Origin: Liquidambar formosana
Lineage: Eukaryota; Streptophyta; Magnoliopsida; Saxifragales; Altingiaceae
DNA length: 64,000 bases
Direction: 5' to 3'
Assembly (NCBI GenBank): GCA_039720395.1
Contig: CM077833.1
Coordinates: 26,806,271-26,870,270, forward strand
A program made the position numbers and the translations under genes. Positions 23,786-32,989 of the stretch are shown in pieces; within the stretch, counting starts at the first letter, position 1, and every line of letters begins with the position of its first letter. The notes below the pieces were generated by a model. It saw only the letters and a program-made list of their open reading frames with translations. It was not told the origin of the DNA and did not search any database.

Positions 23786-24260
23786 AAAGGCGACCGCATC
23801 TCTTGCAGCTAAAGCAAGAATGTCTGCACAGGAAATTGTTGAAGGACAGACAGTTTCAAGAACCCGCTTCATTAAATCTACAAGCTTGTAGCCTCTTAGA
23901 CTCTGATTTGGTGGCGCCACCTTCTCAGGTGATGGGTATCCATAAGCACCATCTAACAATACTGAAGCATCGCACGTACCCCTTGCAAGGATAAAATAGA
24001 TAGAAACTCAGTCATTAAAGCAAAAAAGCAATATTCACCCTGAAGAGATCCAATGCAAAACTAAAAGAGGACTTACTGGGTTACTCCAACGAAGCAGTCA
24101 TGGAGGTGGAGCCACAACAGTGCAGCGGGCAGTGATGGGTGGCGGCGAGAGGCCAACCATACAAGTATTGACAATCTTTTTTGCAGCAGGGCATCGCTTG
24201 GCATAGAAACCAACCCTGAGCAAGCAAACTTGTCTCACTTGCAATGTCATTATCATCACA
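23786..24260 (-). pseudogene. Truncated class III peroxidase gene
   Basis: The minus strand carries two recognisable exons of a secreted heme peroxidase. Exon 1 relic (from ~24260 down to 24077) has VGFYAKRCPAAKKIV and, in a different frame, the distal-heme motif LHLHDCFV before a GTAAGT donor. Exon 2 (23981-23786) has [25 protein letters not shown] and [19 protein letters not shown], ending at a GTAAG donor. The frameshift in exon 1, the missing signal peptide and the absence of exons 3-4 (proximal His, remaining disulfide Cys) mean no enzyme can be made. It lies in a block absent from segmental copy 1. Confidence 0.92.
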
Positions 24261-25546
24261 ATTCACAAGCATAACCAACATGATTTGTTGCATCTTCTCC
24301 GTCAAGAGAGAAAGATCAATAGACTGTGTATGTGATCTATTTATATTTTATTTTATTTTATTTTATTTATTGGCGGGTATTCCCATGGGTGAAGATAAGA
24401 TACAGTTGGTTAGTTGGAATGCCAGTTAATAGGAAGAGTTTACAATGAAAAGGGAAGTAGTAGGTCAACAGAGTATTACCTAGGCTTTGGCAAAATCCAG
24501 CCCAACAATCGTGGGTTTCATAAGCTGAGCCCACACAACCTTCAGTTGATCTGGGATCTTTCAACTTCGTCCAAGCAGAGTTATTTGAAAAACATAAAAA
24601 TTTGGTCAATTAAAGATAAATCTGACCACTTTTTATTTCACCATTGTTCAATAAAACTCTTTTTTTTTATAAATTTGTACATATGCCAACTCCTTTCTTA
24701 GAGGTTTAATTAGTTTAGTGGACCCAACTTCCATGAGCATTTGACCATAGTAGTCAACTTTCCGCACAAGATAACAATGATTGTGTGGTAAAAAATTTTA
24801 AAAAAAAGCCTAGAAATATATTAAATGGGGGGTGAATAATCTCCCAATCAAAAGGAAAATACAGTGCGGGACCACAACTTCACATGGAAAGTTGTCACAA
24901 AATTTTCAAATTCCACTGGATTTTCAAGGAAGCTGGAAATCACTCAGGTCACTGAACCATCAAACAAAATTATTCGAGACAAGTATTCCTGATGCCTTTC
25001 GGCTCTCAAACAAAACTTTAGTCTGATATTTCTTTTCATTTGGAGAAAACAAACAAATTCAGGTAATTTTCACTCTTTTAAAGGGGGAATTAAATAAAAT
25101 ATGTAAATGATTCCCAAAAAACAGAAATTCCTGCTCAACTGTTCATTCCTTTCATGAATGGCACCATGTTTTATCTAAATTGTGAATTATGAAAACAAAA
25201 AAAAAAACAAAAAAAGACAGAGAGTACAAAGAGATTTCATTACTTAGTTTTCTCTCTTTTTCAATTTTTTTTGTTAATTTTTTGTTTTCTATTCAAAATA
25301 AAATTGTTCCTCGGAACACATCACCCACGTCCACACTACTTCTGTGCTTCATTCCCCCCGCTAGTTCCTCATCTGTACACTACCAAAATTATTATTTTTG
25401 GTTTATAATAAAAAACAAAACGAGAGGATGATTCAAAAAAACAAAGAACGTTTTTTTACTCTCTCTCTCTGTCTCTTCAATTCCTTTCCGAATTGAATAA
25501 TTCCTTTGGATAGCCATCCCTAATCACAAGCCTTCACATTCGCTAG

Positions 25547-26497
25547 CTACTCGACCTTGCCTATTGCAAAACGTTTCACCACAGCATTCCTAATCGCTTC
25601 AGTCTGCAAACAGAGTCCGTTCTGCTCCATCCCTGTCATGTAGTTCCTCACCTCCTTCCTTATCATCTCTTGCATCACAGCCAAGAACTCCTCACTGAAG
25701 AACTGTTTCTCAGCCACTGATCCAAATTCACAGTTCTGACTGATCTGAAGCGGCGACATAGTCGCTTGTTGCATCGGGACAGGGTGTGCCTGTGCCTGTG
25801 CCTGTGACTGTATCATCTGGCTATGGTTCGTTTCATGATCGGATCCGAATACTTGATTCGAGACCTCACACGGATCGGATCCTGGAAGTGAGAGACTGAG
25901 GGAGGTAGGAGGATCAATAGTCGGAGACGAGATCTCGATGTGCTGTGTAGTCAGAACTACCGAACCGGTTCTCGTCACCGGTCTATAGACATGCGATGAA
26001 GACATACCAGGAAGACTAGAATCGCTCAAATCGGAACCGGACGGACTGCTCGGATTAATGTACAGACCGGAGACAGTTGTGCCAGCACCAACACTAGCCG
26101 ATCTCTTGAGTGCCGGCTGCGCGTGCGCATCAACGGTTAAATCTTCGGCCATAGACGAGCATTTCCGCTTCAGGGTCGAATTCCAGTGGTTCTTGATGGC
26201 GTTATCGGTTCGGCCGGAGAGGAGACGGGCAATCGTCGCCCACTTGTTGCCGAACTTCGCATGTGCCCTAACGATCGTCTCGTCCTCCTCCGGCGAGAAA
26301 GCCCTGTGCTCGACTTGGGGCGAGAGCTGGTTGCACCACCGGAGACGGCACGATTTGCCTGAACGACCAGGGATCGATTTGCTGATCAGAGACCAGTTCC
26401 TCGGCCCATGCTTCTGCACCAGCCTCTGCAACGCTTCATCCTCTTCGGGGCTCCACGGACCTTTGATCCGATCCAAATCTCTCCTCGAAGCCGCCAT
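25547..26497 (-). CDS. R2R3-MYB transcription factor, subgroup 22 (MYB44/70/73/77-like)
   Basis: Nuclear DNA-binding regulator of 316 residues, intronless as usual for subgroup 22. R2 spans ~13-61 (regular Trp pattern) and R3 ~65-113 (first Trp replaced by Phe, as in plant R3). The subgroup-22 motif ([19 protein letters not shown]) lies near 143-161, and an EAR-type repression motif LSLSL at 200-204, suggesting that it can repress targets. A Gln-rich stretch ([15 protein letters not shown]) follows. Known relatives act in abscisic-acid, auxin and stress responses; that is family knowledge. The start at 26497 is supported by a TATA box at ~190 bp and a telo-box in the leader. The last ~38 codons are duplicated at 5.3 kb. 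Confidence 0.95.
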   Translation of the reverse strand: MAASRRDLDRIKGPWSPEEDEALQRLVQKHGPRNWSLISKSIPGRSGKSCRLRWCNQLSPQVEHRAFSPEEDETIVRAHAKFGNKWATIARLLSGRTDNAIKNHWNSTLKRKCSSMAEDLTVDAHAQPALKRSASVGAGTTVSGLYINPSSPSGSDLSDSSLPGMSSSHVYRPVTRTGSVVLTTQHIEISSPTIDPPTSLSLSLPGSDPCEVSNQVFGSDHETNHSQMIQSQAQAQAHPVPMQQATMSPLQISQNCEFGSVAEKQFFSEEFLAVMQEMIRKEVRNYMTGMEQNGLCLQTEAIRNAVVKRFAIGKVE

Positions 26498-26503
26498 GGA
26501 GGT

Positions 26504-26517
26504 AAACCCTAACCCTA
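26504..26517. promoter_or_regulatory. Telo-box (AAACCCTAA) in the MYB 5' leader
   Basis: AAACCCTAACCCTAA lies just upstream of the MYB start codon. Telo-boxes are known plant elements near transcription starts of growth-related genes. A role here is inference. Confidence 0.5.
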
Positions 26518-26684
26518 ATTGAATTAACGAAATAAACCCTTAAAATAACAAAATTTACAAAAATAGCAATTACAAAGGAATAATAAGATAGGGGTGTTTT
26601 GGTCGGTGGTCGTTGTGGTGGTAGTGGTGGAGGCGGAGCCTCACCTTGTTCTGAGAAGAGAACACAGGGCTAGGGGAGTAGGGA

Positions 26685-26696
26685 AGGTATTTATAC
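26685..26696 (-). promoter_or_regulatory. TATA box of the MYB gene
   Basis: Minus-strand TGTATAAATACC lies about 190 bp upstream of the MYB start codon and would place transcription start near 26.65 kb, giving a leader of roughly 160 bases. Confidence 0.6.
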
Positions 26697-27220
26697 AAGA
26701 AGATAAGGATGACCGACTGAGCCTGTTACTGTGACCGGTCTTAGCCGTTGCGAGTGGCGCTCCTTCTAGGCGAGGCAGTTACTAGCATACAGCTGTCAAA
26801 TTGACACGCGTCGTCTCATGGCGCTTCCAACTTTACACACACAAATAAAATCACGCTCTAAAATCTCGCTTGTCAAAGTTAAACCGACCGTTTTGGAAGT
26901 TATATTTTATTAAATTGAAAATTCAAAAATCAAAAATCAAAAAAATATCTTTAAAGCAGGGGGTGGGAGTTATCGGGTAATTTTCGAAAAGATTGAACTG
27001 AAAGTGTACGGTTGAGGGGAGCGGATGACTTTGACTAAGCCAGGCTGGAGAGCATTTCGTGAAGGATTTTTTATTTTTTATTTTTAAAAATAAAATATAT
27101 GAGGAAAAAGACGGATGAAATGCTGAGCTGGCGATAAACGACAAAGTTGGGTAGCAGAATCAAGGGGGGAGGGGACGAAAGCGGGGTACTGTTATTTTGT
27201 CAGTCCAGCCTGTAAACCAG

Positions 27221-27287
27221 CCTTCAATCCACCGCCACGTTTTATTCAGAACTGTACCCCTAACGGCCTTCAATCCACCGCCACGTG
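27221..27287. promoter_or_regulatory. Duplicated 20-bp block with G-box upstream of MYB
   Basis: CCTTCAATCCACCGCCACGT occurs exactly twice (27221-27240 and 27267-27286). The second copy continues into CACGTG (27282-27287), a G-box/ABRE core bound by bZIP and bHLH factors in plants. It is ~785 bp from the MYB start; function is inferred only. Confidence 0.45.
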
Positions 27288-27349
27288 CCGGTTTAACACC
27301 CACCACCTCCCCGAACTGCCAAAACCGACTCCACCGCCCTATCAGCATT

Positions 27350-28496
27350 AATAATATGTTTTTTTGAAGACTTTCCTGCTTGCTTCGTCTTCTTAATTTG
27401 AATTTTAGTTAAAATTCAAACAATTAACTAACGACTAATCCTGTAACGAGAAAGAAAACCAAACGAACATCAATAGAGGAGGATCGTTCAATTCAAGAGT
27501 GCTAGGCTGCTATGCTAGTCTGCGGTAGCTAGCAGCCTAACACCGACTCTTTCCCTTTTTTATTTAGTCCTTTTTAGCGAGACATAAGACCTATGTACAA
27601 TAAAATAAAATTGTTAAATATAATAATTTAGGTTATCTACTAGTACGTCAGTCGCATTTTAGTAATAAATGAAAAAAAAAAGGTTTAAGATAATTGAAAA
27701 GTACAATATCATAGTAATCTTGATTAGCATATCAAATTATAAATGTAACATTTACACGTATTGTGTTCATGAGAAAACTCGACCACAACTAAACATTCTT
27801 TTGAATTCAAAACAAATTAACAGAAAGATGATGGCTTTTAGTTTCTTTTTTTTCTTCTTTGCTTCACCTAAAGATTCTTTGTGCTCCATTTTTTATTTTT
27901 TATTTTTGGGTTGGGTCATATTAACATACTTTATAAAAAAAAAAAAAATTCAGAAGACACCAAATAATAGACCTTACTATGAGAGAGGGAGACGGGGATA
28001 AAGCAGTGGGTGTGGATGTTATCATAATGGACATCGTGGTTCTCGTGCTATATTTTTCCGTCCGAGTCTGAATATATTAAAGAAAGGGCAAAGGGCCCAT
28101 TAAGAATTGACTATTGAACTGGTCAGAAATCGCCAAGGATCGATGAACCAATAATCACACATTCACACCCTTGGAACCGTTGAGTCTGCCTTTCAGTCAT
28201 CCAACTTGCAGCTGTGGAAAGTCATTTGTCTCTACTTTTTATTATTCTTTATCCGTGTATTTTCTCTCTCTTTCTTATTTTGCTACATTTTATATTGCCA
28301 AAAAATAACTACAGTTCAATACAAATTACTACTATTAATTTCTTAATAAATGATTGCTAACTTAACTAACACTGACTACTAATTATAATTATTTTATGTA
28401 GTCTAACCAATCTAAAATTCCCTCTATCTAGGTGCTAAACTACTTATATATAAATCAATAAGTGGATTACAACTAAAAATGTTTTATATTGGATTA
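27350..28496. other. Intergenic, no gene seen
   Basis: AT-rich sequence with short chance frames only. Confidence 0.5.
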
Positions 28497-29187
28497 TCTA
28501 TACTACTTATAAAAGTCTATATCTTAGAAAAACTTTTGATTAACCATTCTATCCTCGTTTTAATTTATAAATATAATTTTAACCTTGGTAACAAATAAAA
28601 GTTAGATTTTAACTTAAACTCTTAACAAATAAAAATTAGATTTTAACTCAAACTATTAAGAAATGAAAATTAGATTCTTACTCAAATTTCTAATTATATT
28701 GGCAACTCTTTGAATATTCCATTTTATGGGCAAAAAAAATTCTGAATGTATATTTAAAGGGTCTTTTAACTTTCATTGACAATTTTAATAAAAATTATGT
28801 ACTTTTGAATTTTAAATATTATATTTTATGGAAAAAAATATGAAATCTTTATGTATTTATTATTTTTTATATATTCCCTCCATTTCATAACAAGTGTTCT
28901 TTTTTTCTTTTTGCGATGTTTTAAAATAAGTGTCCCATTTCAAAAATCAATAGATCTTTTTTCCTCATTTCCTAAAATACCCTTAAAAAGGTTTTCTTTC
29001 TTTTTCTAATGTTTTACAAACTTGAGGGCAAAATTGGAATTTCAAAATATACGCATTGATGTGAAAGCATTTAAAAGGGTTTCATTAAAAAATGTGTTTT
29101 CTCAAAGAGAACACTTATTATGAAATGGAGGGAGTAACTAATATTATTTAAAAATATTTACATGCAACACACGTGTGCTATATCTAG
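28497..29187 (+). mobile_element. 691-bp non-autonomous Helitron
   Basis: The 5' end TCTATACTACTTATAAAAGT is a standard Helitron start, preceded by A (28496). The 3' end has a CACACGTGTG palindrome followed after a few bases by CTAG (29184-29187) and then T. The interior has three near-copies of a TTTTAACTYAAACTYTTAAG unit (28580-28690) and a nested Stowaway. No protein is encoded. Confidence 0.85.
28875..29134. mobile_element. Stowaway-type MITE nested in the Helitron
   Basis: The termini are inverted: left TCCCTCCATTTCATAACAAG, right TTATGAAATGGAGGGAG, with a TA dinucleotide on the right. CTCCCTCC ends and TA targets are diagnostic of Tc1/mariner-derived Stowaway elements. Confidence 0.88.
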
Positions 29188-29227
29188 TATATATAAGCAA
29201 ATGATATGTGGAAACCAAGAAAGGTTG

Positions 29228-29375
29228 AACTACAGATAGGTCCAGTTAGGGCAAACAATTACAGTTTATTAAAAATTATTAGTCATTCTGTGTTAAGTTA
29301 GTAGTCCTTTACTATAAGTTATAATAATTTGTATTAAAATGTGATTATTTACTGTAGCCGGACCTATCTGTAATT
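29228..29375. mobile_element. ~150-bp foldback MITE, CTACAGATAGGTCC family
   Basis: Left CTACAGATAGGTCCAG is complementary to right CCGGACCTATCTGTAATT. The interior contains opposed AATTATTAGT/TAATAATTTG blocks. A related degraded copy lies at 31660-31820. Confidence 0.65.
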
Positions 29376-29384
29376 CCCCCCACA

Positions 29385-30714
29385 ACAAAAGTTTGTACGT
29401 CTTAATCTCTTTTCAATATTGCAAACTACACTTCCTAGAATTCAATGAGCTTTGGCTTTTAGCAATCAAATGGAGGGTCATGTCAAACGGCTGGAGCCAT
29501 ATGCTCCCCAATGGCTACGACTCAAGGGTCAATGGGTTGGCATCCAGACGCTTCATCTGGTTGATGGGTTGACCCCACTGGGGCACACTAAAATTATCTA
29601 ATAAATAAATTAGTCTTTTATCAAATCACTGCTCTACCAACAAGCTTGTAGGTAAGTGACATTTTTCTCTTGATAAGTTTTGAGTGAGGTTATATATTGG
29701 TGTAGTGAATTTTATATCTATGTTATCTCAAAAAAAAAGGAGAAAAAATGCTTCTATTTTCACAATTGTAGATGTCAGTATTTAAAAATATGAAAAAACC
29801 ACCAATAATTAATGATGACAAACTGACATTTGTGTTTTATAAGTTGGCATTTGTTTGACTCTCTTCCAAGATTTCACATGGCCATAGGTCTGGTCGCTTA
29901 TAAATTTGGTTAAGTTGAACCTCGTTCGTGGTTACAAAGTTGTGCCGCACACACTATTATATTTGTCATAAAATTTACTAGCTAAAAACTAAGATATTTT
30001 ATATTTGGATCTTTGACTCAACTAATCATTGAATATGGGTAAGCTTGTTACCTACTTTATATAAGTTAACACTAAAAAAATCTAAGAAGTTGATCCCATA
30101 AGATAGTTGAACTTGGGACACACTTTTTTTGGGTACAATTGGAGAGGATCGAAGTTCTAACCTACCATTTTTCTCACCCTCCTTCACCACTAGGCTAACC
30201 CTAGTGGCTAAAGAGATAAACTTTCATGTAAGTGTGTAACCTACTATCATGTACTTGTGAGTATGTATTTGTTACAGTTACAAAATAAGATAGGTGGCCA
30301 TATGCCAAGTTGGGGCCAATCCAAGCTCAACCTAGTCTCTAAATTAGGCCCGAAAATGAGATCATGAGCTCAACCAATTGTCAAGTTAGCTGGCTAAACT
30401 CTTGATAAGCCAATCTCAACCCACCCCAGTGACACACTCAAGATTAAATCTAGAAACTACCAAATGATAAGGAACAGAATGATCCGTCTGCCACAAGACT
30501 TGTAGGACAAAACATATGCATTGGATGTATTTGGCAATAATGCTCAATGCCATTGCAAATTACAAAACGTCCATTCATCACCTATTTTTGGTTGTTTAGA
30601 AGGAAGCAGATTCCGACTTTTGAGTAGGTGGTTGGTTGGTGATTGGTTTGCTTTGTGTGGGCCCAGCGTGTGCGTGCGAATGGGCGGAAAGCGGAAGGAA
30701 CGGCCCTCATTTCA
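29385..30714. other. Intergenic, no gene seen
   Basis: No supported coding sequence; AT-rich, probably old repeat remnants. Confidence 0.5.
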
Positions 30715-30722
30715 TTCTCTTT

Positions 30723-31121
30723 AGGGAAGGGCTATTGCAACCCTCCATGTTTATCACTCCACCCTCCATCCTTTAAGTTTTAAGATTTTATGCAAAATAT
30801 AAAATATTTTTACAAAAACTAGTCACGATGTTCATTAAAAAACATCATTTTAAATAATTCTGTATGAGAAATTTTTTTCTAAATCTATCGTTTAAGTAGA
30901 TTTTTTAAACCATTTATGGCCTTTATTTTATTTTTTGTTAAAAAGTCTATTTAAACTATAGATTTTAAAAAAACTTTCTTTTGTAAAATTGTTCCAAATG
31001 ATGTTTTCTAGTGGATATTGTAGCCGATTTTTGTAAAAACATTTTATATTTTCATAAAATCTTAAAAACCAAAATGAAAGACGAGATTTAATAAAAAAGT
31101 GGGGTTGCAATAGCCGTTCCC
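30723..31121. mobile_element. 399-bp foldback MITE with 8-bp target duplication (hAT-like)
   Basis: Termini AGGGAAGGGCTATTGCAACC and GGTTGCAATAGCCGTTCCC are flanked by a perfect 8-bp duplication, TTCTCTTT (30715-30722 and 31122-31129). The two halves are complementary almost throughout (AAGATTTTATGCAAAATATA against TATATTTTCATAAAATCTT), so a transcript would form a long hairpin. The 8-bp target size points to the hAT superfamily. Confidence 0.88.
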
Positions 31122-31174
31122 TTCTCTTTGTTTTGGGCCCAAATTCATGTGGGCCCTTTATCTCTTGTTTGTTT

Positions 31175-31563
31175 AGGGAATAGTTATTGCAACTCCAATT
31201 TTTTTTATCAAACCCCCTTTTGTTTTGGTTTTTAAGATTTTATACAAAATATAAAAAGTTTGTACAGAACCAACCACGAAAACCATTAGAAAATATCATT
31301 TTGAACAACTTTGTAGAAGAAATTTTTTCCAAAATCTATCTTTTAAGTAGATTTTTTAGCAAAAAATAAAATAAATGCTATAAATAGCCAAAAAGTTTAC
31401 TTAAACGATAAGTTTTGAGAAAACTTTCTTCCACAAAATTGTTTTTTTTTGTGGGTCACGCGACTTATTTTCATAAAAACCTTTTATATTTTGTATAAAA
31501 CCTTATAAACCTAAAAGATAAGGAGTAGAATGATAAAAATGGGGGGTTACAATAGCTGTTTCC
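31175..31563. mobile_element. 389-bp foldback MITE, second copy, with 8-bp target duplication
   Basis: Termini AGGGAATAGTTATTGCAACT and GGGTTACAATAGCTGTTTCC are flanked by GTTTGTTT (31167-31174 and 31564-31571). Same family and palindromic plan as 30723-31121, only 53 bp away, with independent target duplications showing two separate insertions. Confidence 0.88.
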
Positions 31564-31659
31564 GTTTGTTTGTGGTTTGTGGTCCGTGGCCGTGAATGCT
31601 CGATGTAGGTATGTGGCCCATCTCAAAAGCTGGTTTTATATTGGTTAGTATTTGGCAAG

Positions 31660-31820
31660 TTAGAATGTTAGTCTCGCCTACGGGCAAATAATTACGCATC
31701 AAAATAAGTTAGTAATCATTCTTAATTGAGTTATTAGTCATATACTATAAAGTTAATAGTCCTTTGTATTGATATGCAATTATTTGTCCATAACAGGACC
31801 AATCTGTAATTCCCCCCCCC
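31660..31820. mobile_element. Degraded MITE related to 29228-29375
   Basis: The arms GGGCAAATAATTACGCATC and GATATGCAATTATTTGTCC are inverted, and the right end (GGACCAATCTGTAATTCCCC) matches that of the 29.2 kb element. A C-run and T-run follow. Confidence 0.5.
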
Positions 31821-32551
31821 TTTTACATTTTTTTTTTTTTTTTTACTGATGAAACACATATCTGGTAGCATTTTCGACGTCAATTATTCAACTTTGAATA
31901 TGGTTTGAAAATTTTATTATACTTACCAACTATTGTAATTAATGTGATGAGACTTTAATTCAAAACCTACAAAAAGCAGATATTTTGAGTTCGTTGTGCA
32001 ATACACTCTTTGAGGGGGTCATGATCTATAAAATGGACGTTTGTTGATCAAAATGGATAAGTTGTTGATGCCCTTGCTTTCATATGAGAACTATTGAAAA
32101 TGCTTTGTCTTTTTTAATTTTTTTGCCAAACCATAAGAGAACACATACACTCACGCAAAATTAAAATCAAGACGTTCGCAAACTCTATATTTCTATTGGG
32201 ATGAAACATTGCATTAGACTCTAGAGTTATTGACATTGAAGGTGCTTAGTTGACCTTGGGTTTATCAAGTTACTATGTCAAACACTGAGTGGAGGCATTT
32301 ATTTTTGATAATAGTGTTCTGAAGATTAGATTTCCACCAAATTTGCATTCAGCCAATTGTAGTGGCCAAGATGTCAGTCAATACTCAATTGTAAAGAAAT
32401 GGGTAAAGCACTAGTATTTAAACATTATTGAGATGGTTGACTAGGACGATTAATCTGGGTTTGATTGTATGTTAATGCTAGAGTAGGTTTATTCAGGGTA
32501 GGAGACCTTGTGCTTTCCGCTGCTAAGATACTATTGGGCCTGCCTTTATTT

Positions 32552-32765
32552 AGGTCATGTTTGTGTAGTTAGAATGGAGTGGATAGGAATGAAATTTGAT
32601 TATATACTTGAAATAGTTTGGAATGAAAAAAAAATTAAAATAATTATCTAAATATACTATTTGATTTTATTCCCATTCAAATAATCTCATCCAAATATTC
32701 TATTTAAAATAAATTAAAATAAGATTTCATTTCATTCATTTCATTCTAATTAAACAAACATGCCT
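32552..32765. mobile_element. ~214-bp MITE with CATGTTTG termini
   Basis: Left AGGTCATGTTTGTGTAGTTA and right TAATTAAACAAACATGCCTT are inverted, continuing inward as AGAATGGA/TCATTCTA. The interior is AT-rich. The target duplication is unclear. It ends ~225 bp upstream of the first esterase gene. Confidence 0.6.
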
Positions 32766-32989
32766 TACTTCTTTTCCCAATGGGCCTGACTTCCGTATTT
32801 TTATCGAAAATGTGGAGGCTGCGACGTAAGCCAGATCTGGATGGATGACGGAGCTAACTTCAATTAAACCCTAGAAAAGAAGCAAGCATCTTGCTTTCAA
32901 GATGGGCTAACCCCCTCTCTATTTGGGCGTAGGGGGACGAAACAGGACCCTGCCTTGCTACATTGCGCCGACAAAAGATAAAGCGAGTG

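Larger units (their letters stand above)
17455..25671 (+). repeat. Segmental duplication, copy 2 (partner 301-5392)
   Basis: The longer member of the direct duplication. Relative to copy 1 it gained two Helitrons (19920-23274) and holds a peroxidase relic in a non-shared block (about 23548-24577). Its right end lies within the intact MYB gene, so this locus probably represents the source. Confidence 0.85.

Noticed and set aside
32963..32989. Upstream TTG start for esterase copy 1
   Set aside because: Plant nuclear genes use ATG; the ATG at 32990 directly precedes a signal peptide.
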